Source: Acidimicrobiia bacterium (GTDB lineage Bacteria > Actinomycetota > Acidimicrobiia > IMCC26256 > JAMXLJ01). From it: a DNA stretch of 64,000 nt. The notes under the pieces are model-generated. The model was not told the DNA's origin. It worked only from the letters and a program-made list of their open reading frames with translations, and did no database searches. The DNA is taken from NCBI GenBank assembly GCA_035651955.1, contig DASRES010000016.1, positions 1 to 64,000 of the forward strand, given 5' to 3'. This document shows, in pieces, positions 25,940 to 33,406 of the stretch (position 1 is its first letter; every line of letters begins with the position of its first letter). Position numbers and translations under genes: made by a program.

Positions 25940-26922
25940 AGACCCAACTCCTGCCCGAGCGCGTCGGCAACCATGCGCGTCACGCGCAGGCCGTGACCGC
26001 GCACGAAGAGGTACGGGAGGAACAGCGTCGGGAGATCCACCGCGTGCCGGAGCTCCGCGAGATGCGCGGCGCGCGTGCGGCGCAGCGACACCGCGAGGCG
26101 CGCGCCGTCGAGGACGGCGGTCGTACCGCGCGCGGCCTGCTCGCCGCCGAGCGCGTCGACGAGCGCGGCCGTCGCGGTCGGTTCGCGCAGCGCCTCGTAC
26201 GTCTCCTCGTCGGCGTGGGTGAACAGCTCGGGGAGCACGCGGTTGACGACGACCGTCCCGAGCGGGACGTGCAGCTCGCCGCGCACGCGCCCCACGAGCT
26301 CGATCGTCTCGTTGACGGGCATCTCCTCGGGCGTGGTGACGACGTTGAGCGCGGTGACCGACTCGTCGGCGAGCAGCTCGCTCATCCACTCCGTCTGCGC
26401 GCGCACCGGACCGACGGACACGAGCTCGCGGATCGCCTCGGGCGCGCCGAGCTGGGCGACGATGTGGCCGGTCGCGGCGGCGTCGACGAGCACGAGATCC
26501 CAGTCCGCTCGACCCTCGAGCGACTCCCGCACCTCCCAACACACCTTGCCGACGGTGAGGATCTCCTTGACGCCGGGCGCCGCGCTCGCGACGAAGTCGA
26601 GCGCCTTCGCCAGCGGTCCGATGCGGCCGAGGACCGGGATGCGGAGGTTGAGGCGGAGGTACTCGCGCAGCGACGCCTCGGTGTTCATCGTCATGACGAA
26701 CACCCCAGGTTGGACCTCGACGGGGTCGAACCCGACGGGCTGGTGCTCGAAGAAGTCGGTCAGGTCGCCCTTGGCGTCGACCTCGACGACGAGCACGCGC
26801 TTGCCCTGCTGCGCGGCGAGCAGCGCCATCGCCGCGGTGACGGTGCTCTTGCCGACGCCGCCCTTGCCGGAGAAGAAGAGGAGGCGACGCTCGAGCAGCG
26901 CCGGCGCGGCGGCAGGAGGCAC
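25936..26922 (-). CDS. ArsA/Get3-like ATPase with complete deviant Walker A
   Basis: The 328-residue protein has FSGKGGVGKSTVTAAMALL at its N-terminus, with the signature Lys20, followed by VEVDAKGDLTDFF and LVLVDAAATGHIVAQLG. It resembles mycobacterial Rv3679. The gene begins with GTG 13 bp after the DUF3107 gene and overlaps the next ATPase gene by 4 bp, so all three are one operon. Bacterial Get3-like pairs are thought to handle membrane or small-molecule clients; the client here is unknown. A tail-anchored SDR at 62254 is the only possible client seen. Confidence 0.88.
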   Translation of the reverse strand: MPPAAAPALLERRLLFFSGKGGVGKSTVTAAMALLAAQQGKRVLVVEVDAKGDLTDFFEHQPVGFDPVEVQPGVFVMTMNTEASLREYLRLNLRIPVLGRIGPLAKALDFVASAAPGVKEILTVGKVCWEVRESLEGRADWDLVLVDAAATGHIVAQLGAPEAIRELVSVGPVRAQTEWMSELLADESVTALNVVTTPEEMPVNETIELVGRVRGELHVPLGTVVVNRVLPELFTHADEETYEALREPTATAALVDALGGEQAARGTTAVLDGARLAVSLRRTRAAHLAELRHAVDLPTLFLPYLFVRGHGLRVTRMVADALGQELGL

Positions 26923-26935
26923 GTGACGCGAGCGC

Positions 26936-27166
26936 CTACGAGCGACCGAACCCGACCCGCCGGTGCGCGTCCTCCGCCGCGATCTCCACGTAGGCGATCT
27001 TGTCGACGGCGACGCCGACGCGCCGGCCCTTGCTGTCCGTCAGCCACAGCACGGGGGCACCGTCCTTCACCGCGGCGTCGACCTTCGCGATCACGTCGTC
27101 CGGCGGGCCGTCGACCTCGACCGACAGCTCCTTCGACGTGTACACGACCCCGATCGTGACTTCCAT
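26936..27166 (-). CDS. DUF3107 small conserved actinobacterial protein
   Basis: The 76-residue protein runs from MEVTIGVVYTSKEL to AAEDAHRRVGFG. It matches the DUF3107 family (Rv3208A/TB9.4 in M. tuberculosis), including the LTDSKGRRVGVAVDKIAYVEI core. Function is unknown. The ATG at 27166 follows AAGGAAG; the long upstream open frame lacks similarity. It is the first gene of the operon with the two ArsA-like ATPases, an arrangement that suggests a functional link. Confidence 0.88.
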   Translation of the reverse strand: MEVTIGVVYTSKELSVEVDGPPDDVIAKVDAAVKDGAPVLWLTDSKGRRVGVAVDKIAYVEIAAEDAHRRVGFGRS

Positions 27167-27221
27167 GCGCTTCCTTCTCTCGGTGCGTCCGCGGCTCGGG
27201 CGATCGTAGTGCCCCGGGTCC

Positions 27222-27241
27222 GGCGGTCCCGCGGGACCGGT
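27222..27241. repeat. Palindromic 20-bp repeat, copy 1
   Basis: The core CGGTCCCGCGGGACCG (27224-27239) is a perfect 16-bp palindrome. A near-identical copy (one core base different) is at 27721-27740. The two copies bracket the VOC and cupredoxin remnants. It lies upstream of the DUF3107 operon and may be a regulatory or terminator stem. Confidence 0.55.
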
Positions 27242-27344
27242 CGTCGCGCATTCACATGACATCCAATGCCCGCTGACGGGATTGACGGTCATGTGAACGA
27301 GTCCGGTGTCAGCCTGGTCACAGGCTTCGACGAGAGGTGGCACG

Positions 27345-27437
27345 TTGCCGGCGCTCACCGGGCGAGTCGAGATCTGCCTCACGGTCCGCGATCCCGCCCG
27401 CAGCGCACAGTGGTACGCGCAGCTGCTCGGTGCGAGT
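27345..27437 (+). pseudogene. VOC-family N-terminal fragment
   Basis: From the TTG at 27345, preceded by GAGAGG, the frame reads LPALTGRVEICLTVRDP followed by ARSAQWYAQLLG. This is a textbook first beta-alpha unit of a VOC/glyoxalase domain. Similarity ends at about 27437 and the frame then turns into Arg/Ser-rich nonsense and stops at 27503. The rest of the domain is absent, so this is a truncated remnant joined to unrelated sequence. Confidence 0.55.
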
Positions 27438-27445
27438 CAGCGAGC

Positions 27446-27718
27446 GGACCGGTCGTGCACGTCGCGTCGCTGCCGACGTTGCAGCTCACCGTGGACCGCT
27501 TGACGGTGCCTGCGGGGCTCGTACGGATCGACTACACCGACGAGGGCGGCACGCACTTCTTGCGCATCGCGGGAATCCCGGCGTCACGGTTCGAGCTGCG
27601 CGTCCCCATGGGCCCGACGACGGGGACGATCCGCCTCCACCGCGGCGACTACGAGCTCTACTGCTCGGTCCCGGGTCACGCGGCGGCCGGCGAGCGGGCG
27701 ATCCTGGCGGTGCGCTGA
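27446..27718 (+). pseudogene. Cupredoxin (plastocyanin-like) C-terminal fragment, probably non-functional
   Basis: In the frame that is open from 27266 to 27718, only the last 90 codons look like protein: VVHVASLPTLQLTVDRLTVPAG, the His in GGTHFLRI, and LYCSVPGHAAAGERAIL with the Cys and second His of a type 1 copper site. The Met ligand usually found a few residues after that His is replaced by Glu/Arg. There is no signal peptide, which cupredoxins need. The 60 codons ahead of it do not look coding in this frame and overlap the VOC fragment. I read it as a 5'-truncated remnant. Confidence 0.55.
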
Positions 27719-27720
27719 GG

Positions 27721-27740
27721 GGCGGTCCTGCGGGACCGTT
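27721..27740. repeat. Palindromic 20-bp repeat, copy 2; likely bidirectional terminator stem
   Basis: CGGTCC-TGCG-GGACCG (27723-27738) forms a perfect 6-bp stem in the 24-bp gap between the cupredoxin remnant and the convergent mrp gene. It matches the copy at 27222-27241 apart from a few bases. Its position between convergent ends suggests a terminator, though the T-run is only two bases. Confidence 0.55.
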
Positions 27741-27742
27741 GG

Positions 27743-28879
27743 TCACGTGATGCGGAGCTCGGGGTGCGCGCGCTTCGTCGGTGCGAGCTCGCGGTCGACC
27801 TTCTCGGCGACGGCGCAGAACGCGCGCGCGGCTTCGTCGTCGGGATCCGACACGACGATCGGTCGGCCCTCGTCGCCGCCCTCGCGCAGCGCGGGGACGA
27901 GCGGCACGCGCCCGAGGAGCGGCACGCCGAGCTCGTCGGCCAGCTCCTGACCGCCGCCGGCGCCGAAGATCTCGTACGCCGTCCCGTCGTCGCCGCGGAA
28001 CCACGACATGTTCTCGACCACACCGACGACCGACAGGTTGACCTTGCGCGCCATCGCGGCGGCGCGCTGCGCGACCTTCTGCGCGGCGGGTTGCGGCGTG
28101 GTCACGACGATCACCTCCGCGCGCGGCAGGAACTGCGCCATCGAGATCGAGACGTCGCCGGTGCCGGGCGGCATGTCGACGACGAGGTAGTCGGGATCGC
28201 CCCAGTGCACGTCGGTGAGGAACTGCTCGAGTGCCTTGTGCAGCATCGGACCGCGCCACACGACGGCCTGGTCCTCGCGCGCGAAGAACCCCATCGACAC
28301 GAGACGGACGCCGTTCGCGACCGGCGGGACGATGACGTCGTCGATCAGGTCGGGCGGCTCGTCGACGCCGAGCATGCGCGGCATCGAGAACCCCCAGACG
28401 TCGGCGTCGAGCGCGGCGACGTCGCGGCCCCGTCGTGCGAGCGCGATCGCGAGGTTCGTCGTGACGGACGACTTCCCGACACCGCCCTTGCCCGACGCGA
28501 TCGCGAGCACCCGTGTCCGCGACTCCGTGAACGGGTTGGTGCGCGGCCGGGACTGGCTCCCGGCTGCCGACGCGTCGGTCAGGCTGAGCGGCGAGACGCC
28601 CTTCAAGACCTTCGCGACCGCCTTGCGCTCGTCCTCGTCCATCGCGCGCAGGTCGACCTCGACCCGCTCCACGCCCTCGACACCCCGCGTCGCGTGCACG
28701 ATCCGGCGGCGGAGCTCCGCGCCGTCGTCGGCGGGTGCGAGCGGCAGCGCCACCGCGACGACCGCCGTCCCCCGTTCGACGGTCGCGCCCTTGACCATGC
28801 CGAGCTCGACGATCGAGCGCCCGAGGCGCGGGTCGTCGACGGTTCGGAGCACGGCGAGCAGCGGGCGGTCGACGGGCAT
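27743..28879 (-). CDS. mrp: Mrp/NBP35-family iron-sulfur carrier P-loop ATPase
   Basis: The 378-residue protein has an N-terminal MIP18/DUF59 domain (residues 1-100) followed by the P-loop domain. ASGKGGVGKSSVTTNLA is the deviant Walker A box near residue 128, then ALDADVWGFSMPRMLG, VVDMPPGTGDVSISMAQ and VVGVVENMSWFRGDDG. The usual CxxC near the C-terminus of the ENMS segment is not visible here, so cluster binding may differ. Mrp proteins deliver Fe-S clusters to apoproteins. It is divergent from the SufR-like regulator across 50 bp, in the same neighbourhood as cysteine desulfurase and Nfu. Confidence 0.93.
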   Translation of the reverse strand: MPVDRPLLAVLRTVDDPRLGRSIVELGMVKGATVERGTAVVAVALPLAPADDGAELRRRIVHATRGVEGVERVEVDLRAMDEDERKAVAKVLKGVSPLSLTDASAAGSQSRPRTNPFTESRTRVLAIASGKGGVGKSSVTTNLAIALARRGRDVAALDADVWGFSMPRMLGVDEPPDLIDDVIVPPVANGVRLVSMGFFAREDQAVVWRGPMLHKALEQFLTDVHWGDPDYLVVDMPPGTGDVSISMAQFLPRAEVIVVTTPQPAAQKVAQRAAAMARKVNLSVVGVVENMSWFRGDDGTAYEIFGAGGGQELADELGVPLLGRVPLVPALREGGDEGRPIVVSDPDDEAARAFCAVAEKVDRELAPTKRAHPELRIT

Positions 28880-28916
28880 GATCGGCGTCCCGGGGGATTT
28901 CCACTACGGACATAGG

Positions 28917-28922
28917 TAGAAT
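28917..28922 (+). promoter_or_regulatory. -10 box for a probably leaderless SufR-like transcript
   Basis: TAGAAT lies seven bases before the GTG start at 28930, so transcription would begin at or next to the start codon. It is embedded in an AT-rich, nearly symmetric ATAGGTAGAATAT in the divergent gap with mrp. This could be an operator for both genes. No good -35 was seen. Confidence 0.4.
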
Positions 28923-28929
28923 ATCGGGC

Positions 28930-29670
28930 GTGCCCGACAGCAGGCCCATGACCGCGGACGAGTTCACGGCGTCCGTCGCCGCGGTGACGAGCGCGTTCGG
29001 CGATCCCACCCGGCGGGACATCTACCTCTTCGTCCGGGACGCGACCGCGTCACCTGCCGGCGGTGTCACCGCGAGCGAGGTCGCCGACCGGTTCGAGCTG
29101 CACCCCAACGTCGCCCGCCACCACCTCGAGAAGCTGACGGGCGGCGGGTACCTCACGGTCGCCGCCGGTCGCGCGGCCGGCACCGCGGGGCGGCCGTCGA
29201 AGCGATATCGCACGAGCGAGGTCGACGCCACGCTCGCGTTCCCGCCTCGTCGCGACGACCTGCTCGGTCAGCTCCTCGCGCGCGCGCTCGAGATGCTCGG
29301 CCCCGACCGGGCCGCGGAGATGGCCGACGAGGTCGGGTTCGAGTACGGCCTGGCACTCGCGGAGCGCATGGGGACGGGCGCCGACGCGGCGAACCGCGCC
29401 CACCGCTCGCTCAGCACCGCGATGGTCGCCGTCGCCGACGCGCTCACCGCGCACGGCTTCGCCGCCCACACCGAGGCGCGCGGCCGCTCGCTCGCGATCG
29501 TCGCCGAGTGCTGCCCGTTCGGTGAAGCCGCGCAGCGGTACCCGCACGTCGTCTGCGCGGTCGACCGCGGGATGATCCGCGGGATGCTCGCCGGCCTTTC
29601 GCGCGACGTCGAGCCGCGCGTCGAGGCGTCGCGCCCCGACGGCGACGCGCACTGCGTCACGCGGGTTTGA
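28930..29670 (+). CDS. SufR-like helix-turn-helix regulator with C-terminal cysteines
   Basis: The 246-residue protein has an ArsR-like winged helix near residues 45-75 (TASEVADRFELHPNVARHHLEKLTGGGYL) and GRPSKRYR in the wing. The C-terminal domain contains ECCPFGEA (C194, C195), VVCAVDRGMIRGML (C209) and C242. SufR proteins use such cysteines to hold a cluster and repress Fe-S assembly genes. Its stop overlaps the start of a cysteine desulfurase gene (TTGA), which strongly supports an iron-sulfur role. In other Actinobacteria SufR heads the suf operon; suf genes are absent here. Confidence 0.85.
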   Translation: MPDSRPMTADEFTASVAAVTSAFGDPTRRDIYLFVRDATASPAGGVTASEVADRFELHPNVARHHLEKLTGGGYLTVAAGRAAGTAGRPSKRYRTSEVDATLAFPPRRDDLLGQLLARALEMLGPDRAAEMADEVGFEYGLALAERMGTGADAANRAHRSLSTAMVAVADALTAHGFAAHTEARGRSLAIVAECCPFGEAAQRYPHVVCAVDRGMIRGMLAGLSRDVEPRVEASRPDGDAHCVTRV

Positions 29671-30806
29671 CGCGCGCATACCTCGACCACGCGTCGACGT
29701 CGCCGCTCCGTCCCGTCGCGTTCGACGCGATGGTCCCGTACCTGCGCGAGCACCACGGCGACCCGGCGCGCCTGCACGCGGAGGGCCGGGCGACGCGCGT
29801 CGCGGTCGAGGACGCGCGCGACCGCATCGCCGCGTTCGTCGGTGCGCGACCGCGCGAGGTCGTGTTCACGTCCGGCGGGACCGAGGCCGTCAACATGGCG
29901 ATCTACGGCGCGATCGCGCGCGCGTCGGATCCGGCACACGTCGTGACCACCGCGGTCGAGCACTCGTCGGTGCTCGACGCGTGCCGGCGGAGCGGCGCCG
30001 ACGTGACCGTCGTCGGTGTCGACGGCACCGGACACTACGACCCGGCCGCCGTGCTCGACGCCGTCCGCGACGACACCGCGCTCGTCAGCGTGCAGCTCGC
30101 CAACCACGAGGTCGGGACCCTGCAGGACGCAGCGGCCGTCTGCGCGGGTACCGACGTCCTCGTCCACGTCGACGCGTGCGCGGCAGTCGGTCACGTGCCG
30201 CTCGACTTCCGCTCGCTCGGTGCCGATCTGTGCTCGATCACCGCGCACAAGCTCGGAGGCCCGGCCGGGACGGGCGCGCTGCTCGTACGGCGCGGACTGC
30301 GCATCCCGCCGTTCGTCGTCGGCGGCGCGCAGGAACGCGCACGGCGCGGCGGTCTCGAGAACGTCCCCGCCATCGTCGGGTTCGGCGCCGCGGCCGCGGA
30401 GCTCGTCGAGGGCGACCGGCTCGCGACGGAGGCCGCGACCGCACGCCGCCAGGTGGATCGCATCGTCAGCGGCGCGTGCACCGCGGTCACGGGCGTCCGC
30501 GTGCTCGGCGACCGCGACGCGGCCCTCCCCCATCTCGTGTGCCTCGAGGTCGACGGCGTCGAGGCCGAGCCGATCCTCCTCGCGCTGGACCAGCGCGGCG
30601 TCGCCGTCCACTCGGGGTCCGCGTGCTCGAGCGAGACGTTCGAGCCGTCGCCCGTCCTGCAGGCAATGGGCCTCGACGGCGACCACGCGCTGCGGGTGAG
30701 CGTCGGGTGGACCACGACCGATGCCGACGTCGACCTGTTCCTCGTCGCGTTCGCGGACGTGACCGGTCGGCTCCGGAGGCTCCGGACGGGAAGCTCGACG
30801 CAGTAG
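29667..30806 (+). CDS. Cysteine desulfurase, IscS/NifS-like
   Basis: The 379-residue PLP enzyme has the family landmarks: YLDHASTSPLRPVAF at the N-terminus, FTSGGTEAVNMAI, the PLP-contacting His in TTAVEHSSVL, the PLP Lys195 in SITAHKLGGP and the sulfur-accepting Cys320 in HSGSACSSETFEPSPVL. It releases sulfur from cysteine for Fe-S clusters or thio-modification. The TTG start at 29667 overlaps the regulator stop, so translation is coupled. A DUF169 gene follows by 10 bp and an Nfu gene lies next on the other strand. Confidence 0.93.
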   Translation: MTRAYLDHASTSPLRPVAFDAMVPYLREHHGDPARLHAEGRATRVAVEDARDRIAAFVGARPREVVFTSGGTEAVNMAIYGAIARASDPAHVVTTAVEHSSVLDACRRSGADVTVVGVDGTGHYDPAAVLDAVRDDTALVSVQLANHEVGTLQDAAAVCAGTDVLVHVDACAAVGHVPLDFRSLGADLCSITAHKLGGPAGTGALLVRRGLRIPPFVVGGAQERARRGGLENVPAIVGFGAAAAELVEGDRLATEAATARRQVDRIVSGACTAVTGVRVLGDRDAALPHLVCLEVDGVEAEPILLALDQRGVAVHSGSACSSETFEPSPVLQAMGLDGDHALRVSVGWTTTDADVDLFLVAFADVTGRLRRLRTGSSTQ

Positions 30807-30816
30807 GTTCGCCGGC

Positions 30817-31539
30817 ATGGCGAACTCCTCCTGGGCCGAGCTCTCGGACGCGCTGCAGTCGAACCTGCACCTGACCGCGGCGCCGATGGCGATCACGTTC
30901 GCGAGCGAGCCACCGCCAGACGTCGCGCCGTTCGATGCGCCGATGCCGTCACCGGCACCCGACGGCCGGACCGGGCGCGTCCCGGCGGGGTGCGTCTTCT
31001 GGATGCACGGCTCGGACCGTACGTTCAGCACCGTGGCGCAGGACCACGCGAACTGCAGCGTCGGCAGCATGACGCACGGGTTCAAGACGCTCGACGAGGT
31101 GGCGGGGAACGGCGACGTCGCCGCGCTGCTCGAGTCGGGCTGGGTGACGATGGACGTCGTGCCGCAGATCCCGGTCGTGCACGAGAAGCCGGGCGCGGTC
31201 GTCTACGGACCGCTCGCGGCGACACGCGTCGACCCGGACGTCGTGTTCATCCGCCTGAACGCGAAGCAGCTGATGGTCTTGTCGGACGCCGTGCCGGGGC
31301 TCCGTGTCGAGGGCAAGCCGCAGTGCCACATCGTCGCCATCGCCAAGGAGCAGGGTGAGATCGCGGCGAGCGTCGGCTGCATGCTGAGCCGCGTCCGCAC
31401 GGGGATGCCGAGCACGGAGATGACGTGCGCGATCCCCGCGTCGAAGCTCGCCGAGGTCGTCGCGTCGATCGAACGGAACGCGGTCGCGGACGCGGCGGTC
31501 GCGCAGTACGCGTCCCAGGACGCGCAGCGCTTCTCGTAG
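30817..31539 (+). CDS. DUF169-family protein
   Basis: The 240-residue protein begins with a helix and LTAAPMAITFASEPP and contains five conserved-looking Cys contexts: GCVFWMHG, HANCSVGSMTHG, PQCHIVAIAKEQG, VGCMLSRVRTGM and MTCAIP. This matches the DUF169 pattern; members occur in methanogens and many bacteria without a known function, often near redox or metal genes. Its place right after cysteine desulfurase and before Nfu suggests a role with clusters or sulfur. Its TAG stop directly abuts the Nfu stop on the other strand (TAGCTA). Confidence 0.72.
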   Translation: MANSSWAELSDALQSNLHLTAAPMAITFASEPPPDVAPFDAPMPSPAPDGRTGRVPAGCVFWMHGSDRTFSTVAQDHANCSVGSMTHGFKTLDEVAGNGDVAALLESGWVTMDVVPQIPVVHEKPGAVVYGPLAATRVDPDVVFIRLNAKQLMVLSDAVPGLRVEGKPQCHIVAIAKEQGEIAASVGCMLSRVRTGMPSTEMTCAIPASKLAEVVASIERNAVADAAVAQYASQDAQRFS

Positions 31540-32172
31540 CTACTTCTTCGCCGACTCGAAGTAGGGGTTCTCGCCGCTCGCGTGATCGGTCACGTCGACC
31601 ACGCGCGTGATCTCGGGGACGGCGTCGAGGATCGCGACCTCGATCCCCTGGCTGAGGGTGACGGCCGCGAGGCCGCAGCCCTGGCAACCACCGCTGAGGC
31701 GAAGGTACGCGACCGCGTCCTCGACGGCGACGAGATCGGCGCGGCCGCCATGCGCGGCGATCGCCGGGTTGATCTGCTGGTCGATCACCTGGAGGACGCG
31801 CTGCGCGACCTCGCCGCTCAGGTCGCCCGCCGGGCGGGCACCCATCGGGGGGCTCGCGGGCGGCCGGTTCGGGTTCTGGAGGACCATGCCTCCGCCCTGG
31901 AGGTCGAGTGTCGAGCCGCGCACCTTGTCGACGCTCTCGGAGGGGATCACGACCGAGAGGTCGTCGTGGCGCTGGACGGCATCGTCGGGGCCGGCTTCGT
32001 CGGCCCGCTGGAAGTACATGTCGTAGGTGTACGTGTTCCCCGACACGCCGCTGACCTCGAGCCACAGCGCGAGCGTGTCGGGCTCGGGCTCCGCGGCCCG
32101 CACCTCGAGGACCTTGTCGCGCGCCCGGTCCGTCAACGTGAGCAGGGGCTGGACGGTGCCGGTTTCGGTCAT
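31540..32172 (-). CDS. nfuA: Nfu-type iron-sulfur scaffold/carrier (NfuA-like)
   Basis: The 210-residue protein has an N-terminal HesB-like degenerate A-type domain (residues 5-100) without the cluster cysteines, a Pro-rich linker and the C-terminal NifU domain with GGCQGCGLAAVTLSQGIE, where Cys163 and Cys166 bind a 4Fe-4S cluster between subunits. This is the NfuA layout. It transfers clusters to targets such as aconitase, encoded 3 kb away. The ATG at 32172 is used because the open frame upstream is antisense to the ATP-grasp gene. The gene is divergent from that gene with 17 bp between starts. Confidence 0.9.
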   Translation of the reverse strand: MTETGTVQPLLTLTDRARDKVLEVRAAEPEPDTLALWLEVSGVSGNTYTYDMYFQRADEAGPDDAVQRHDDLSVVIPSESVDKVRGSTLDLQGGGMVLQNPNRPPASPPMGARPAGDLSGEVAQRVLQVIDQQINPAIAAHGGRADLVAVEDAVAYLRLSGGCQGCGLAAVTLSQGIEVAILDAVPEITRVVDVTDHASGENPYFESAKK

Positions 32173-32189
32173 GCCGCGATGATAGGTCC

Positions 32190-33395
32190 GTGCCTCGCGC
32201 GCTCCTCCTGCTGCCGACGTCGACGTACCGGGCCCGGGACTTCGTCGCCGCGGCGCGCCGGCTCGGCCTCGACGTCGTGATCGGCTCCGAGGAGCCCCAG
32301 GTCCTGGCGGACGTGTCGCCGGGCCAGGCGGCTGTCGTCCCGATGTCGGACGTCGATGCCGCGGTGCACGCGATCGGCGCCCTCGATCGGCAGAGCGCGC
32401 TCGACGCCGTCCTCGCGGTCGACGACCAGGGTGTCGTCGTGGCGGCGACCGCGGCCGAGAAGCTCGGGCTGCCGCACAACCCGCCGGACGCGGCTGCCGC
32501 GACGCGCGACAAGGCCGAGATGCGGCTGCGGTTGTCTCGTGGCGAGGTTCCACAGCCGGAGCACCGGGTGGTCGACGACGCCGGGAGTGCCGTCGACGCG
32601 GCCCGCGACATCGGGGTTCCCGTAGTCGTGAAGCCGGTCGCGCTGTCGGCGAGCCGCGGGGTCATCCGCGTCGACGACGTCGACGCGGTGCGCGCGGTTG
32701 CCGACCGTGTCGCGTCGATCCAGGGTGGATGGCCGCTGCTCGTCGAGCGCTACGTGCCGGGCGCGGAGGTCGCGCTCGAAGGCCTGCTGCACGACGGCGA
32801 TCTCCAGGTGCTCGCGCTCTTCGACAAGCCCGATCCGCTCGTCGGGCCGTACTTCGAGGAGACGATGTTCGTGACGCCGTCGCGTCACCCCGACGTGACC
32901 CAGCGCGAGATCGCACGCGTCACGCAGGCGGCCGCGTCGGCGATCGGGTTGCGCACCGGCCCGGTGCACGCGGAGCTGCGCATCCCGTCGCCCGGCGTCG
33001 CCGTCGTGCTCGAGGTCGCCGCCCGCTCGATCGGCGGGTTGTGCTCACGCGCGCTGGTGTTCGGCATCGGCGTGTCGTTGGAGGAGCTGATCCTGCGGCA
33101 GGCGACGGGCCGCGCGCTCGGCTCCCTGCAGCGCGCGCACGCGGCGTCCGGGGTCGTCATGCTGCCGATCCCGCGCGCCGGGACGCTGGCAGGCGTGCAC
33201 GGCGTCGACGCCGTGCGCGCGATGCCGGGCGTCGACGGCGTCGAGATCACGATCGCTCCCGGACGGCGCGTCGTCCCGTTGCCGGACGGCGACCGCTATC
33301 TCGGGTTCGTGTTCGCGCACGGCACGAGCCCCGAGGCCGTGGAGTCGACGTTGCGCCAGGCGGTCGACGCGCTCGACGTCGAGATCGACGCGTAG
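32190..33395 (+). CDS. ATP-grasp ligase-like enzyme of unknown substrate
   Basis: The 401-residue protein begins with a Rossmann-like pre-ATP-grasp domain (MPRALLLLPTSTYRARDF). The ATP-grasp fold follows: RDKAEMRLRLSRGEVPQPEH, GVPVVVKPVALSASRGVIRV with the ATP-contacting Lys, LLVERYVPGAEVALEGLL, and metal-site residues in HAELRIPSPGVAVVLEVAARSIGG. The C-terminal 90 residues look like the LAL_C2-type tail of carboxylate-amine ligases. It is probably an acid-amine ligase acting on an unknown acid. The radical SAM gene follows 11 bp later, so the two should act on the same product. Confidence 0.85.
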   Translation: MPRALLLLPTSTYRARDFVAAARRLGLDVVIGSEEPQVLADVSPGQAAVVPMSDVDAAVHAIGALDRQSALDAVLAVDDQGVVVAATAAEKLGLPHNPPDAAAATRDKAEMRLRLSRGEVPQPEHRVVDDAGSAVDAARDIGVPVVVKPVALSASRGVIRVDDVDAVRAVADRVASIQGGWPLLVERYVPGAEVALEGLLHDGDLQVLALFDKPDPLVGPYFEETMFVTPSRHPDVTQREIARVTQAAASAIGLRTGPVHAELRIPSPGVAVVLEVAARSIGGLCSRALVFGIGVSLEELILRQATGRALGSLQRAHAASGVVMLPIPRAGTLAGVHGVDAVRAMPGVDGVEITIAPGRRVVPLPDGDRYLGFVFAHGTSPEAVESTLRQAVDALDVEIDA

Positions 33396-33406
33396 CCTGG
33401 GCGTCG

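Noticed and set aside
24755-26922. Arsenical pump ATPase (ArsA) function
   Set aside because: No arsenic resistance genes and no metal-binding Cys triad. The pair fits the mycobacterial ArsA-like partner proteins.
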